NCBI RefSeq assembly: GCF_000975265.2
Contig: NZ_CP083405.1
Location: 1-64,000, forward strand
Direction of reading: 5' to 3'
Length of the DNA stretch: 64,000 nt
Origin: Mycobacterium lepromatosis
GTDB taxonomy: Bacteria; Actinomycetota; Actinomycetes; Mycobacteriales; Mycobacteriaceae
The notes below the pieces were generated by a model. The model did not search any database, had not been told where the DNA came from, and saw only the letters and a program-made list of their open reading frames with translations. A program made the translations under genes and the position numbers. Positions 13,462-24,279 of this stretch are shown here, in pieces. Position 1 is the stretch's first letter. The number at the start of each line of letters is the position of its first letter.

Positions 13462-15979
13462 AACCCCCATCGATGGCATTGAAATCCGATATTTCGGGTA
13501 AGGGTTTTTCGGCTTGTAACCTATCCCCGACAAACTGGTTTTCCTGCGCTTCGGATAGTTCAGTCGCCTCAACTTCTTGCTATGACACCCGGGTCCAATA
13601 CCACTGCTTGAGTTCGAAAGATTGTCGTTAGGACCCAGCAAATAGGGGAGGATGACTTCGTTGCCATAGCTGTGCCTTTTGGTGTTTGGCCTGTAACTCT
13701 GTTTGATGCCAGACGTATTCAAGTTTAGCTAAAGGTATTTTTCGGTACCATCAATTGTTTTTCGATAGCCAGGTCCCAATAAATTTTTTCTTGATTGAGA
13801 GATACTGAAAAAATTATGGTACTGCCTCAAATATTTATAACGTTGACTTTTTAGTGTTACGAGCGCTTGTGTGTCGATTTTCTCGATTAATGAAAAGTAG
13901 CACGCCCAGGAACAGCGGAAACCCGGTTTTTTCTGGGTTGTGTATGCTGACTTTTACCGCGTTACGATTGGAGGAAGGGTCGGAGCTATGAGTGAACCGA
14001 GTAATCACTGCTTATCGGCATCGGATTGTCGAACTTGTGAATTGTCTTGTTCATAACTTTTAAAGTGCGGCGCGATTTTTGACGCGAAAAAACCCATCGA
14101 CCCATTGAAAAGCTTCTGTCGCAGGTACCTTTGGTAAAATGTTAACGAGTGTACATACCGCTTACACTTCGTTGTCATAGGGCTTAGCGTCGTACAAATC
14201 AAAAATGTATTGACAAATAACAAATCTAAGCATGGTTGGTTGTTGTTAGTGGATAACAAAATGCAAACATCGTTCTGCCGCTAATAATTTTTATGATTCC
14301 TACTTGGCTGGAATGTGACGAATGTTATTTAGCAAAAAACCATGTTCGTCGTATCAATTTTATTCTGGGTAAACTCTTGACGTAAGTCGATCAATTCCTT
14401 TTTAATTTTTTTGGACAGAGCTTCTCGTGAGACTATACGAGCTCACCGACACCGTAGACCCTGTCGGCTACCAGGCTATGTTGGTAACGCTGGTCATGAT
14501 TACTAGGCGTGCTATCACGATGATGAAATACGGCCCTGCTTAGCAGTATTTGCCACCCACTGAAGCATGTCTTCGCCACAAAAGTGTGGACGCTTCGTAA
14601 CCACTTCTTCGGCCTAACGAGGCACCACTTCGTGATTTGTCCTATCGACAATAGTCATTAATCCCCCTTTGGATTTCCCCGTCACCATTCTGTCGTTACA
14701 GATCAATTTTTTCGACTCCTGATCTGTAGCTTCGGATCGCTCACCTAAGCTATAAAAATTCCCAATTTCTCTGAGAGCAATTGCAAAACATGGGACAGGT
14801 TATCCGGCATATTTTAGTAGATCAAGTCATTGTTATCGATATGCAAACTTTGGATTAGGCAAATAGATATAGATATAGGTTGTTGAGTTTATAATTTCGA
14901 GCTGACGGGGCACGGGTTATCTAACACAGGCACACGGTCAAGCATGTTTGTTGATTGATTTTTTTACAACATGGAGTAAGTTGAGGTTAAGTTCTATCTA
15001 AACCTAGCCGGTATTCTTGATGTAAGATCTCATTTTTGTGCGTACCTATTATTGCAAGAACACTCCTACGACGTGGCTGAGCTCTATAATCTGCATATAA
15101 GTCGGTGTATAGCTTGCTTGGAGTAAATTCCAGGTCGTGTGTAGACAAAATTTCTGCGGCACACAGGATGGAATTATGGTGCACGCGCCACGCAGCGTAT
15201 GGAGACCAGATTCGCCATGCTTAATTAAGTAAGAATTCTGAATTAAATACAAATTTAGTAAATAATCTGATAATGGTTTTTGACGAAGTACTTTGCCGTA
15301 TTTACAATGCTAACGATTACCTATTGAAGGCAGGTAGGAAAATTTTCCCAAATTTTCATCAAGGCCTGTGTGCAATTTTTATATTTGTCCTAGCTAGGTG
15401 AAAGTATCGTCCTACCTAGCTGTTTAATAAAAGCCCAATGTAAAAATTTTAACATTATGGTTCAAGTCGTGTCTAAAATCTCCTGAGAAGATGTTTATAA
15501 TGGATTTGTGTCAACACCAACTCCAAAGATTCGAACTTCTAGTAGTTCTTATCTATTACAGGATTCGAAAGCAGCTCCGGTAAATAATATATCGATCGTT
15601 CGATTTAGAACAAGTTCAATACCTGGAGGTTAAATTCTACAAGTAAAGCGGTTAGTTTTGGGTTCTTTACCGTACAACGATGCCGTATTGTGCGTGGATT
15701 TTCCTCCGTAGATTTAAAATCACGGCGAAAGCATTTACTCATTGTTAGTTTCAGTGAAAATGCATCTCAAGCCGCAACAGTTGGGCGATCTAACAAAAGC
15801 TGGATCGCCAGTGTCTTCAATCTCATCAATGTACGCAAGAATCACAAGGCTGAAGATTACGACCGGACAAGCGCGAACTTAGCCAATTTCTGGCCACAGT
15901 TACAGACAATTGTTAACCACAATTGTGTATTTTCGCAGTTGGGCCCGAATGTAATTTCTCGACTAGCAGCACGATTCAT
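13462..15979. other. AT-rich gene-poor interior of the tRNA-Ala element
   Basis: I see no credible gene here. A 160-codon minus-strand open frame (13240-13722) crosses its left edge, but its composition is odd, it contains the translated 20-bp repeat and it resembles nothing I know. Other open frames are short with no recognisable domain. From about 13740 to 15960 the sequence is rich in A and T runs, unlike any neighbouring gene. This could be foreign cargo, or old pseudogenes shifted toward AT by mutation. Confidence 0.6.
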
Positions 15980-16024
15980 CTTTGCAAGGCAAGTATCAAG
16001 GGTCCGATTCCCTTAGGTTCTACA
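15980..16024 (+). repeat. Decayed copy of the tRNA-Ala 3' half (attR-like)
   Basis: Aligned without gaps to tRNA-Ala 12390-12434, 37 of 45 bases match, starting with CTTTGCAAGGCA. Six of the eight differences are C-to-T or G-to-A transitions. The T stem has changed on both sides (AAGGG with CCCTT), so it still pairs, but the T loop TCCGATT is altered and no convincing 5' half is present. It cannot be a working tRNA. Confidence 0.75.
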
Positions 16025-16654
16025 ACACCTTGAAACCCCGCTGCGCATTCCTGGCAAGAACCACATTCACTTACGGGCGCAGCTGTACGTCAACGCTGGG
16101 TGGACGAGGTGACGACTCTGAGCGCGATGAGCCCCAGATAATGCTAAAGCCATTGCGACACCTGCTAGGACTGATCTGCTGATCACAGCGGTGATACAAA
16201 GGTGATTGGCATGACGGCGTTGCAGTCGGTGAGCTTGCCACAGCACCTGCGGCAGGTTTGCGACTACCTTCTGCGTGGCTGTCAGCTCCTAGGTGACTGT
16301 TTCTTGCGTGGTAACAAGCTTGGAAAAGCTAGTTCGCCTTACTTGTAAGGTCAGCCCGCAGCCACGAGGCGGTCGATCGCACGGAATGGACCTCAAGCCG
16401 GTCATGCCTCGCGTGACGTCCACCGGTCTCGGTGCCGAGCAGGTCAGGCCTCGGGTCAATCGTTTTCGAGAGGAAAGCCGCGTTTCACTCTGCGTGCTCA
16501 TCTGTCGTCTTTCTTTGTTTCTTACGAATGGATACCCCCAGTTGTCATTAACCAATGCTCATGGCTCTATTGCATGTACGCTGGTCGCATAGCGCTGCGA
16601 CTATCATATAGTCAAGTTTCATGTGGCACCGGATGCGGGCGTGCTGTCGAGTTA
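16025..16654. other. Gene-free stretch before ppiA
   Basis: This 630-base stretch lies where M. tuberculosis has Rv0008c. Base composition returns to that of the neighbours. Short open frames occur on both strands (for example 16289-16555 minus and 16293-16592 plus), but they mirror each other and neither resembles a known protein. It may hold an unrecognisable relic of Rv0008c; the ppiA promoter should lie near its right end. Confidence 0.5.
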
Positions 16655-17203
16655 ATGGCACACTGTGATTTCGTGACCAACAGCCTCATTCAGACTGCCA
16701 CTGCCACGCTGCACACCAACCGCGGCGACATCAAAGTCGCCCTGTTTGGAAACCATGTGCCCAAGACTGTTGCCAACTTTGTTGGGCTGGCGCAAGGCAC
16801 CAAGGAATACTCAACGCAAAACGCGTCAGGTGGCCCTTCTGGCCCGTTCTACGATGGGGCGGTTTTTCATCGGGTGATTCAAGGCTTCATGATTCAGGGC
16901 GGGGATCCAACCGGGACGGGTCGTGGCGGACCGGGCTACAAGTTCGCCGATGAATTTCACCCTGAACTTCAGTTCGACAAGCCCTACCTGCTAGCAATGG
17001 CCAATGCGGGTCCGGGTACTAATGGCTCTCAGTTCTTCATTACCGTAGGTGAGACCCCACACTTGAACCGGCGGCACACGATCTTCGGCGAAGTGACCGA
17101 CCCTGACTCGCGACGGGTCGTCGATGCGATTTCGACGACAGCCACCGATGGCAACGACCGGCCTACCGACCCGGTTGTGATCCAGTCGATCACAATTTCT
17201 TAA
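16655..17203 (+). CDS. ppiA: Peptidyl-prolyl cis-trans isomerase A (cyclophilin)
   Basis: PpiA catalyses cis-trans isomerisation of proline peptide bonds in the cytosol. The 182-residue product contains the cyclophilin active-site segment [19 protein letters not shown] near residues 69-87, with its catalytic Arg, and [23 protein letters not shown] near 115-137. The frame is open 27 codons further upstream, but I start at the ATG at 16655 because the product then begins [10 protein letters not shown], like M. tuberculosis PpiA, and has the same length. Its 3' end overlaps the 3' end of the convergent Rv0010c-like gene by 14 bases. The frame is intact. Confidence 0.95.
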   Translation: MAHCDFVTNSLIQTATATLHTNRGDIKVALFGNHVPKTVANFVGLAQGTKEYSTQNASGGPSGPFYDGAVFHRVIQGFMIQGGDPTGTGRGGPGYKFADEFHPELQFDKPYLLAMANAGPGTNGSQFFITVGETPHLNRRHTIFGEVTDPDSRRVVDAISTTATDGNDRPTDPVVIQSITIS

Positions 17204-17642
17204 GCGCTGCGCGTCGCTTACCGTTTTTTCGGCCGGCGTAGCCGGCAGCTGTAAGTGTGTCAAGCACTTCCCGTGGCTCGGTTCCGAGGTCCCAACGGGA
17301 CAAGATCACTAAGTCTCCGTTGGCGGCTTCGATCTCGAGTAATCGAACTGTGTGGCCAAACCGGCGGAATTTAATGATCCGAATGATCTTGATGTCGGCA
17401 GGTCCGAATAGTTGCGTCCGAAACCAGCCCTGGACCGCCAGACCGTCGGGGTTAATTGCCAACTTTGGGCGCGCGCGCCACGACAATCCCGCAAACAAGA
17501 TCAGACTTATTGCAGCTATCCCGGCCAGCATGCACCCCGGTGTATCTGTGCCTAATGTCACACATGCGATAGCTATCGAAGTGCCAGCACCACCGCAGCC
17601 GGCGATTTTAACCGTACGCGGTCCCCATGCTGTTTGCTGCAT
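17190..17642 (-). CDS. PH-domain membrane protein (Rv0010c-like)
   Basis: The 150-residue product matches the position and pattern of M. tuberculosis Rv0010c. The N-terminal third has two hydrophobic segments, about residues 13-32 and 37-53, ending in [10 protein letters not shown]. It is followed by a short PH-like domain: [21 protein letters not shown], then [20 protein letters not shown], then [21 protein letters not shown]. The last ten residues are basic and extend beyond the M. tuberculosis protein as I remember it, overlapping the ppiA 3' end. No enzymatic role is known; a membrane-anchored PH domain suggests a structural or envelope role. Confidence 0.88.
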   Translation of the reverse strand: MQQTAWGPRTVKIAGCGGAGTSIAIACVTLGTDTPGCMLAGIAAISLILFAGLSWRARPKLAINPDGLAVQGWFRTQLFGPADIKIIRIIKFRRFGHTVRLLEIEAANGDLVILSRWDLGTEPREVLDTLTAAGYAGRKNGKRRAALKKL

Positions 17643-17795
17643 AAGTTATTCAACTCCCACCACTGCCGATACGGTTATCCACAAAAGTTATCAACAGTGG
17701 GGATAAATCACACCTGTGTGATTGAGTCATCGCAAGGTTGTTGGTTCAGTCAAAGACTGACAGCAAAATGAGTTAATCACGTCTGTTAGGGGTGG
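17643..17795. promoter_or_regulatory. DnaA-box-like cluster upstream of the Rv0010c-like gene
   Basis: Within about 35 bases are a perfect TTATCCACA at 17675-17683, a TTATCAACA at 17688-17696, and an inverted near-match in AGTGGGGATAA at about 17696-17706. These are DnaA-box-like sites outside the main origin, between a minus-strand gene and the crgA 3' end. They could bind DnaA for titration or for control of the Rv0010c-like gene. Confidence 0.5.
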
Positions 17796-18077
17796 CTAGT
17801 GCCAACGCATCGTGAGCAGTAAACCGGTGATCATGAATGCGAACGCGATCGCATAGTTCCACGGGCCGAGTTGAGCCATCCAGTGCAAAGCTGCCGGGGA
17901 CTGGGTGTTCAGCGCGGCTAACTGAAACACCATCAACCAGACGAGTCCGACCAGCATAAGGCCGACGAATAACGTAACGAACCACACACTAGATGGCCCG
18001 ACCTTCACCTTGACCGGTGTGCGGCTCACCGAGGTGACGGTGAAATCGTTTTTCTTGCGGACCTTGGACTTGGGCAT
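17796..18077 (-). CDS. crgA: Cell division protein CrgA
   Basis: CrgA is a small actinobacterial membrane protein of the divisome that interacts with FtsZ, FtsQ, FtsI and CwsA and helps recruit peptidoglycan synthesis enzymes. The 93-residue product starts [14 protein letters not shown], as in other mycobacteria, followed by two transmembrane segments (about 30-52, [20 protein letters not shown], and 69-90, [16 protein letters not shown]) and the conserved end TMRWH. The frame is open nine codons further upstream, but the ATG at 18077 gives the family start and the exact family length. It lies close to the cell-wall and kinase cluster downstream. Confidence 0.96.
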   Translation of the reverse strand: MPKSKVRKKNDFTVTSVSRTPVKVKVGPSSVWFVTLFVGLMLVGLVWLMVFQLAALNTQSPAALHWMAQLGPWNYAIAFAFMITGLLLTMRWH

Positions 18078-18138
18078 CTTTACCTCGCGGTTAAAGGAGC
18101 GCAACGACGACGATGGCAGCTCTGACGCATGGCGTGTT

Positions 18139-18878
18139 ATGAGCTTAACCCACTTGGCGTCATGGCCACGTAACGGAGAGTCAATTATCGATAAGCACCA
18201 CTCACCGTACCGTTTCGGTGTTCCATTGGTCTGCGTGCTGGCCAGACTGATGCTAGCCGCGACGCACGGAGTTTCTAGCGGCGCTGAGATCAGCCAGCGA
18301 TGCCCCCGTCTGATATCTGGTCTGTACAGCGCAGTCGTCGATGAGCCGCCTGAGCAGCGAACGGGATGCGTTGGCTAGCAAAAATCGACGTGGTACACAA
18401 CCGGTCCCCCGATGCTACGCTGATCGGGTGAGCTAACCGGAGGAGCTGGTGCATAGGCCGGGTCGGTGGTCCACCCTTGAGGATGCGCAACGTGACGCCA
18501 ACGACCGCTTCCCACGCGGAGATGTGTCGCCCAATGACTTGGTGGTGCATCAACAGTACGCCCAGGCCGTGCTGAACGCCATGTGAACTGCCGGTGCGAA
18601 AACGATCCAGACGCAGGACCAGCTATTTATCGCGACCTCGGTAGTGCACTGCGTCGAGAACACTTTACTGCTCAAGGGGCGCACTTACACTCCGCCCTAC
18701 ATGATCACCACGATCGACAATGCCTCAGTGAAGCAAGCGGTCCTAGCTGTAGCTCCCCCTAGTAGACACTCTACAAACTACAAATGTTGTTCGGTTCAGA
18801 CTCGGCTATCGCGAAGAAGTCAAGTCGGACGTGCAGGTCGGCGGCCATTCCGAACCTGCCCGAACACACTTTGCGTAG
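18139..18878 (+). pseudogene. Rv0012-like membrane protein, broken (DUF881 type)
   Basis: The start is well preserved: [18 protein letters not shown] followed by the transmembrane segment [19 protein letters not shown], matching M. tuberculosis Rv0012. After about 60 codons the frame breaks. Further pieces fall in different frames, including RWSTLEDAQRDANDRFPRGD with PNDLVVHQQYAQAVLNAM near 18460-18585, NTLLLKGRTYTPPYMITTID near 18658-18717, and LGYREEVKSDVQVGGHSEPA near 18805. In-frame stops at the first frame end and after LNAM, plus several frameshifts, make a product impossible. DUF881 proteins of divisome regions are single-pass envelope proteins of unclear role. Confidence 0.88.
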
Positions 18879-18940
18879 ACAGTGCGCCCACTTGGGCACT
18901 GAGCCGGATCCCAAATTGAGTCCGACGGTAGCCTAGTACG

Positions 18941-19639
18941 ATGCGGATCTTGGTCGTCGACAACTATGACAGCTTTGTGTTCAACCTAGTCCAGTACCTC
19001 GGGCAGCTCGGAGTAGACGCCGAAGTGTGGCGCAACGACGATGCCCGATTATCCGACGAATCCACCGTCGCCGCACAGTTCGACGGTGTCCTGCTTAGTC
19101 CAGGTCCGGGTATTCCGGAACGTGCGGGTGCGTCGATCAATCTGGTCCACGCATGCGCCGCGGCGCACACTCCATTGCTAGGAGTCTGCCTGGGACACCA
19201 GGCTATCGGCGTAGCGTTCGGTGCCACTGTGGACCGTGCGCCCGAGCTGTTGCACGGCAAGACTAGCAGTGTATTTCATATGAATACCAGTGTGCTGAAA
19301 GGGCTTCCAGATCCATTCACGGCAACCCGATATCACTCATTGGCTATTTTGCCCGAATCACTTCCGTCGGTATTAGAGGTCATTGCACGCGCACGTAGCA
19401 GTGTGATTATGGCGGTGCGTCACATCAAGTTGCCGATCCACGGTGTCCAGTTCCATCCGGAGTCGATCCTGACCGAAGGTGGGCATAGACTGTTGGCTAA
19501 CTGGTTGACCTATTGTGGATGGTCGTGTGACGAAGCCCTGATCCGCCGCCTCGAGAACGAGGTCGATGCCGCGGTCCATTCGCGTCTACCGTTGGCCACG
19601 GAGCGCACCGCTGCTGCTACTGTCCGAACTTCAGCGTGA
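18941..19639 (+). CDS. trpG: Class I glutamine amidotransferase, anthranilate/aminodeoxychorismate synthase component II
   Basis: This subunit hydrolyses glutamine and passes ammonia to TrpE or PabB for anthranilate or aminodeoxychorismate (folate) synthesis. The 232-residue product has the oxyanion motif SPGPGIPE near 53-60, the nucleophile elbow GVCLGHQ with Cys83, and the His172-Glu174 dyad in FHPES. M. tuberculosis calls the orthologue Rv0013 trpG; a single subunit of this kind often serves both pathways. The ATG at 18941 gives the canonical start MRILVVDNYDSFVFN. Its last 23 bases overlap the 3' end of convergent pknB. The gene is intact although the Rv0012 relic upstream is dead. Confidence 0.94.
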   Translation: MRILVVDNYDSFVFNLVQYLGQLGVDAEVWRNDDARLSDESTVAAQFDGVLLSPGPGIPERAGASINLVHACAAAHTPLLGVCLGHQAIGVAFGATVDRAPELLHGKTSSVFHMNTSVLKGLPDPFTATRYHSLAILPESLPSVLEVIARARSSVIMAVRHIKLPIHGVQFHPESILTEGGHRLLANWLTYCGWSCDEALIRRLENEVDAAVHSRLPLATERTAAATVRTSA

Positions 19640-21485
19640 TGACCCCGTCCCGGTTTACCCCGGCACCGGCTGGCGGGTTCTGATACGCCACCCGATTGTG
19701 CTGAGAACCACCAGCATCCACATCGGGGCCCTTGTCTAGCACCCCGGTCCAGCCTAATGCGCGTAACCGTGGCTCGGCGTCGGACCAGAACATGTCGGAC
19801 AGGTCGGGCATCACGAATTGGTTACCCTTGGACACCTGTAGTTCGATGACTGAGTCCATCGGAACTGTCGCCCCCTTGGACGGATTGGTACCAATCACCT
19901 CACCGGTTGGGCGGGGACTATCCATCAACGCTTGGCTGAACTTAGTGAAGCCGTAAACGTTCAGATTTTTCTGCGCCACTTCGACGATCTGACCAGTGAC
20001 ATCAGGGATTTGTTTCGTCTCCGGTCCGGCGCCGACGATGATAGTGATGACGTTGGTGATCGCCGAGGTCTGGTTGGCTGGTGGATTCGTGCCGATAACC
20101 TTGCCCAACAATTCCGGCCTCGACGGCGAGTTTGCCTGCTTAAAGCTTTTGAATCCGGAGGTAGTTAGCTTCTTAACCGCGTCGGTGTAATTGAGCGAGG
20201 AGACGTCTGGCACTTCACGTTGCTCAGGTCCGGTAGAGATGTTAATCGTGATCTCGTCGCCCGCACCCATCAAGGCGTTAGCTCCGGGGTTGGTACTGAT
20301 GACATGGTCGGGCGGGATTGTCGAATCCGGTTTTTGCAAGGCGCGGGTTTTGAAGCCCCGGTTCTGCAGTGCAGAGATAGCATCGGCGGATATTTGGCCG
20401 CGTACGTCGGGCACCTGGACCTCGCGGGTATTGCCGCCGAATATATTGAAAGCAGCGACGACAGCGATCGTCAGGACCGCCAACACGGCGACCACGGCAA
20501 CCCAATGTCCAATCGAACCACCGCGCTCGATTTCATCTAAAGACTGGCGAGATGGCGCATCGGCACGTAGACCACCGAAGCTGCCAGCCCCGGATGACAG
20601 CAGGGAGCTCCGATCGGCGTCAGTGAGAACCTTGGGTGCCTCGGGTGGCTGACCACTGTGCACCCGGATCAAGTCGGCACGCATCTCCGACGCTGTCTGA
20701 TAGCGGTTTTCCGGATTCTTGGCCAGCGCTTTAAGAACAACGGCGTCGAGGTCGACGGAGATGCCCTCATGCCGCTGTGACGGTGGAGTCGGGTCCTCGC
20801 GAACATGCTGGTAAGCCACCGAGACCGGCGAATCACCGATGAAAGGTGGTTCACCAGTGAGGATTTCGTAAAGCACACAACCTAACGAATAGATATCTGA
20901 CCGGGCGTCGACGGAATCGCCGCGGGCCTGTTCGGGGGACAGATATTGGGCGGTCCCGATCACGGCTGCGGTCTGGGTGACGTTGGTGCTATCGGCAATC
21001 GCGCGTGCAATACCGAAGTCCATCACCTTTACCGCATTGGTGGTGCTGATCATGATGTTGGCCGGTTTGATGTCGCGATGAATGATGCCATTCTGGTGGC
21101 TGAAGTTCAGCGCCTGGCATGTGTCGGCGACAATCTCGATTGCCTGTTGGGGCGGCATTGGTCCATCGGTGTGCACGATATCGCGTAACGTTGCGCCGTC
21201 GACGTACTCCATGACGATGTAAGGCAACGGACCTGCGGACGTTTCTGCCTCGCCGGTGTCGTAGATCGCTACGATAGATGGGTGGTTTAGCGCCGCGGCA
21301 TTTTGCGCCTCACGTCGGAAGCGCAGGTAGAAGCTAGGATCGCGGGCCAGGTCAGCACGTAGCACCTTGACTGCGACATCTCGGTGCAAGCGGACGTCGC
21401 GAGCCAGGTGAACTTCGGACATACCTCCAAAACCGAGGATGTCGCCCAGCTCGTAGCGGTCAGACAAATGTGGCGAGGTGGTCAT
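19617..21485 (-). CDS. pknB: Transmembrane Ser/Thr protein kinase PknB with four PASTA domains
   Basis: PknB is the essential mycobacterial kinase that senses cell-wall fragments through PASTA repeats and phosphorylates wall and division proteins. The 622-residue product has a Hanks-type kinase domain with Gly-rich loop GFGGMSEV near 18-25, VAVKVL with Lys40, HRDIKPANI near 136, DFGIARA near 156 and an activation loop with two Thr (TQTAAV). A transmembrane helix lies at about 330-350 ([20 protein letters not shown]), followed by four PASTA repeats opening VPDVRGQ, VPDVSSL, IPDVTGQ and MPDLSDM. Its ATG overlaps the pknA stop (ATGA). It is the last gene of the fhaA-to-pknB cluster and would be dephosphorylated by the neighbouring PstP. 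Confidence 0.97.
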   Translation of the reverse strand: MTTSPHLSDRYELGDILGFGGMSEVHLARDVRLHRDVAVKVLRADLARDPSFYLRFRREAQNAAALNHPSIVAIYDTGEAETSAGPLPYIVMEYVDGATLRDIVHTDGPMPPQQAIEIVADTCQALNFSHQNGIIHRDIKPANIMISTTNAVKVMDFGIARAIADSTNVTQTAAVIGTAQYLSPEQARGDSVDARSDIYSLGCVLYEILTGEPPFIGDSPVSVAYQHVREDPTPPSQRHEGISVDLDAVVLKALAKNPENRYQTASEMRADLIRVHSGQPPEAPKVLTDADRSSLLSSGAGSFGGLRADAPSRQSLDEIERGGSIGHWVAVVAVLAVLTIAVVAAFNIFGGNTREVQVPDVRGQISADAISALQNRGFKTRALQKPDSTIPPDHVISTNPGANALMGAGDEITINISTGPEQREVPDVSSLNYTDAVKKLTTSGFKSFKQANSPSRPELLGKVIGTNPPANQTSAITNVITIIVGAGPETKQIPDVTGQIVEVAQKNLNVYGFTKFSQALMDSPRPTGEVIGTNPSKGATVPMDSVIELQVSKGNQFVMPDLSDMFWSDAEPRLRALGWTGVLDKGPDVDAGGSQHNRVAYQNPPAGAGVNRDGVITLKFGQ

Positions 21486-22804
21486 TGTGGCGTCTCATGT
21501 TTGGCCGGCGACGGACGAGACGTCAGTGGCACTAGCCAGCTGAGCTCGAGCGGCCTGCTTGGAAGTCCAGAATTACCTATTTCTCTGTGATCCGTCCAGT
21601 TGACGCGATATTCGTAATATCCAGCCGGAGAACCGCTGGGGTTTTTGGTAGCTGATGGCGTTCCGGTGTCGGTAACGGTCGGAGTGGGCGGTTGATGCTG
21701 TTCGTTTCCAGCGTGGGAGTTGATCACGATCAGCACCGCGATGATGATCGCCAGTGCTCCTAGCATCCCGGCGGCCCAGAGCAACGCGCGTTGTCCAGAC
21801 GAGAACGTGCTTCGCGTCGGCGACTGGTGGTTTCCGCTCGTTGACGGCCGAGATCGACGGGGCGCCGAAGTCTTGGCGCTGCCGACAGCAACTCGGGTCT
21901 GCGTGCTCGACGGGATAGCCGTCGGGGAGGCCCGGCCGGCAGATGGTGTTTGGCTGGGTCGCGGGGGCCGGCGACCAGCTCGTACAGCAGCAACAGCATC
22001 GGCGAACAGCCCCCCATTACGATAGCGTATAATCGGGTTCTTGACCAGTGTGATCTTGATTAGTTCTCGTACATTGGGCGGTAGGTCCGCGGGCAACGGT
22101 GGCGGGGTTTCTTTGATGTGTTTCATCGCTACCGTTAGGGCGCCGTCGCCGGTGAACGGCCGCTTACCCGAAATCACTTCGTAACCAATAACTCCCAACG
22201 AGTAGACATCGCTAGCCGGAGTCGCGTCATGACCCAAGGCCTGTTCGGGCGCGATGTATTGCGCAGTGCCCATAACCATGCCGGTCTGGGTCACCGGCGC
22301 AGCGTCGACGGCCTTGGCGATACCGAAGTCAGTGATTTTCACCTGGCCGGTGGGGGTGATCAAGATGTTGCCCGGTTTGACGTCGCGGTGTACCAGGCCG
22401 GCGGCATGAGCAATTTGCAGGGCACGACCAGTCTGCTCCAGCATGTCCAGCGCATGCCGCAATGACAGCCGGCCGGTGCGCTTAAGCACCGAATTCAGCG
22501 GCTCGCCGTTGACTAGCTCCATCACCAAGTAAGCGGTGCGGCCCTCCCCGTCTATCTGGCTTTCGCCGTAATCATGGACGCTGGCGATTCCGGGGTGGTT
22601 GAGCATCGCTGTGGTTCGTGCCTCAGCGCGGAATCGCTCAATGAACTCCGGGTCCGAAGAGAACTCCCCCTTGAGCACCTTGACCGCAACGCGCCGACCC
22701 AGTCGACTGTCCACCGCTTCCCATACTTGGCCCATGCCACCGGTGGCGATGAGCCGATGCAGGCGGTACCTACCAGACAGCGTCACACCAATTCGCGGAC
22801 TCAT
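21482..22804 (-). CDS. pknA: Transmembrane Ser/Thr protein kinase PknA
   Basis: PknA is the second essential kinase of the cluster and controls cell shape and division. The 440-residue product has the Gly-rich loop [12 protein letters not shown] near 20-31, VAVKVL with Lys42, HRDVKPGNI near 139 and DFGIAKA near 159, with activation loop [12 protein letters not shown]. The kinase domain is followed by a Pro/Arg/Ser-rich juxtamembrane stretch, one transmembrane segment ([20 protein letters not shown], about 340-359) and a short outer tail without PASTA repeats. The frame stays open 50 codons upstream, inside pbpA, but the ATG at 22804 gives the family start [13 protein letters not shown] and overlaps the pbpA stop by four bases. 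Confidence 0.97.
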   Translation of the reverse strand: MSPRIGVTLSGRYRLHRLIATGGMGQVWEAVDSRLGRRVAVKVLKGEFSSDPEFIERFRAEARTTAMLNHPGIASVHDYGESQIDGEGRTAYLVMELVNGEPLNSVLKRTGRLSLRHALDMLEQTGRALQIAHAAGLVHRDVKPGNILITPTGQVKITDFGIAKAVDAAPVTQTGMVMGTAQYIAPEQALGHDATPASDVYSLGVIGYEVISGKRPFTGDGALTVAMKHIKETPPPLPADLPPNVRELIKITLVKNPIIRYRNGGLFADAVAAVRAGRRPPRPSQTPSAGRASPTAIPSSTQTRVAVGSAKTSAPRRSRPSTSGNHQSPTRSTFSSGQRALLWAAGMLGALAIIIAVLIVINSHAGNEQHQPPTPTVTDTGTPSATKNPSGSPAGYYEYRVNWTDHREIGNSGLPSRPLELSWLVPLTSRPSPAKHETPQ

Positions 22805-24279
22805 GGCCTCCCCTGCAGCGCTGCCTCGATCACGGCTCGTCCGATCGGTGCGGCTAGTGCACCCCCCGTCGCAAACAGACTGTCGGCGCCCTTCTCTATC
22901 AGCACCGCTACAGCAACCTTTGGGGCTTGCACGGGTGCGAAGGCGATATACCATGCGTGCGGCGGTGTGTGACGCGGATCGGTGCCATGCTCTGCGGTAC
23001 CAGTCTTGGAAGCAATCTGTACGCCGGGAATGGCCCCTTTCTGTTGTGTGACCTTCTCGGCACCGACCATCAGCTCTGTTAGCGTAGCGGCGACCTGCGG
23101 TGATATTGCGCGGCGTTGCTGATATGAGGCAGTGGTGCGGATGTTGGCCAGGTCCGGCCCTTTGAGGTTATCGATCAGGTAGGGCTGCATTGTCACCCCA
23201 GCATTGGCGATGGTCGCGGCTACTTGAGCATTTTGCAGCGGCGTCAGCGCGACATCCCTTTGGCCGATACTTGACATCCCCAGTGCTGCGGCGTCTGGGA
23301 TTACCCCAACAGTCGATTCGGCGACCTGCAGCGGAATGACGTTGGGGTTACTATCCAGACCGAAGGAATGTGCCATGCTCCGCAACGCGTCGGCACCAGT
23401 GAGCAGGCCCAGCTGGACGAACGCGGTGTTACACGACATGGCGAATGCCTGCCTCAACGACACCGTCGGACCGGGGCCGCAGGCAACGCCGCCGTAGTTT
23501 TCCAAAGTGGCTGTACTGCCAGGTAGTGGAATTGTGGGCTCCGCGGTCAACTGGTCGTTCGTGGTGGCGCCGGCCTGCAGAGCCGCCGTGGTGGTGATCA
23601 CCTTGAATGTGGAACCAGGAGGATAGGTCTCGGAGATGGCGCGGTTGATTAGGGGTGAGTTAGGGTCGTCGTGCAAGCGCCGCCAGGCCTGTGCTTGTTC
23701 CTCGGGATTGTGAGACGCCAGCAGGTTGGGGTCATACGACGGTGACGAGACCATCGCCAGGATCTTGCCGGTGGACGGTTCTAGAGCGACCACAGCTCCC
23801 TTACACGGCGACCCTCCGCAACCCTGCTGCATGGCGTCCCATCCAGTCTGCTGGACACGCGGGTTGATCGTGGTATCGACATTGCCCCCACGTGGATCGC
23901 GACCGGTGAAGAAGTCGGCCAACCGGCGTCCGAACAGCCGCTCGTCGGATCCATTCAACAGCGCGTCCTCGGCTCGCTCAAGGCCTGTGCTGGAATATCG
24001 CAGTGAATAGAAGCCAGTAATCGGCGCGTACACTGCAGGGTTGGGGTACACCCGGAGGAAACGGAAGCGGTTATCAGTGGCCACCGAATAGGCTAGTAGC
24101 TGGCCGCTTGCGGTGATCTGGCCACGTTGACGTGAATATTCGTCGAGTAAGACACGCTGGTTGCGGGGGTCGGTACGCAGTCCGTCGGCGGTGAACACTT
24201 GCGTTACCGTGGCGTTGAGCAGGAGGAGCACGATCAATGCCATCACTGTCACCGAGATTCGGCGGAGAGAGGTGTTCAT
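22801..24279 (-). CDS. pbpA: Class B penicillin-binding protein PbpA (transpeptidase)
   Basis: PbpA cross-links peptidoglycan and is needed for division; in M. tuberculosis it is a PknB substrate. The 492-residue product has an N-terminal membrane anchor (about 9-30), a dimerisation domain and a transpeptidase domain. Catalytic motifs are SxxK as S223-T-F-K226, SCN near 282 (AMSCNTAF) and KTG near 425 ([10 protein letters not shown]). The Cys pair near 154-159 (CGGSPC) is notable in a secreted domain and may form a disulfide. The start overlaps the rodA stop and the stop overlaps the pknA start, each by four bases, so translation is likely coupled through the cluster. Confidence 0.96.
   Translation of the reverse strand: MNTSLRRISVTVMALIVLLLLNATVTQVFTADGLRTDPRNQRVLLDEYSRQRGQITASGQLLAYSVATDNRFRFLRVYPNPAVYAPITGFYSLRYSSTGLERAEDALLNGSDERLFGRRLADFFTGRDPRGGNVDTTINPRVQQTGWDAMQQGCGGSPCKGAVVALEPSTGKILAMVSSPSYDPNLLASHNPEEQAQAWRRLHDDPNSPLINRAISETYPPGSTFKVITTTAALQAGATTNDQLTAEPTIPLPGSTATLENYGGVACGPGPTVSLRQAFAMSCNTAFVQLGLLTGADALRSMAHSFGLDSNPNVIPLQVAESTVGVIPDAAALGMSSIGQRDVALTPLQNAQVAATIANAGVTMQPYLIDNLKGPDLANIRTTASYQQRRAISPQVAATLTELMVGAEKVTQQKGAIPGVQIASKTGTAEHGTDPRHTPPHAWYIAFAPVQAPKVAVAVLIEKGADSLFATGGALAAPIGRAVIEAALQGRP

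Larger units (their letters stand above)
12433..16024. mobile_element. Decayed element integrated in tRNA-Ala
   Basis: This segment of about 3.6 kb is bounded by the tRNA-Ala 3' end and by a decayed copy of that 3' end. It begins with a minus-strand tyrosine-integrase relic and is markedly more AT-rich than the flanking housekeeping genes from about 13740 to 15960. No intact gene is seen in it. A strong ribosome-binding-like GGAGGAAGG at about 13970 precedes an ATG at 13988 that opens only 22 codons. Most of the cargo is unrecognisable. M. tuberculosis has nothing comparable between alaT and ppiA, to my knowledge. An alternative is a duplicated tRNA plus unrelated pseudogenes. Confidence 0.6.

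Noticed and set aside
13240..13722. 160-codon minus-strand open frame in the tRNA-Ala element
   Set aside because: It includes the translated 20-bp tandem repeat, has biased composition, no good ribosome-binding site and no family resemblance; treated as chance or relic.
22805..22954. 50-codon N-terminal extension of PknA
   Set aside because: It would lie inside pbpA; the ATG at 22804 gives the known start and a four-base overlap.
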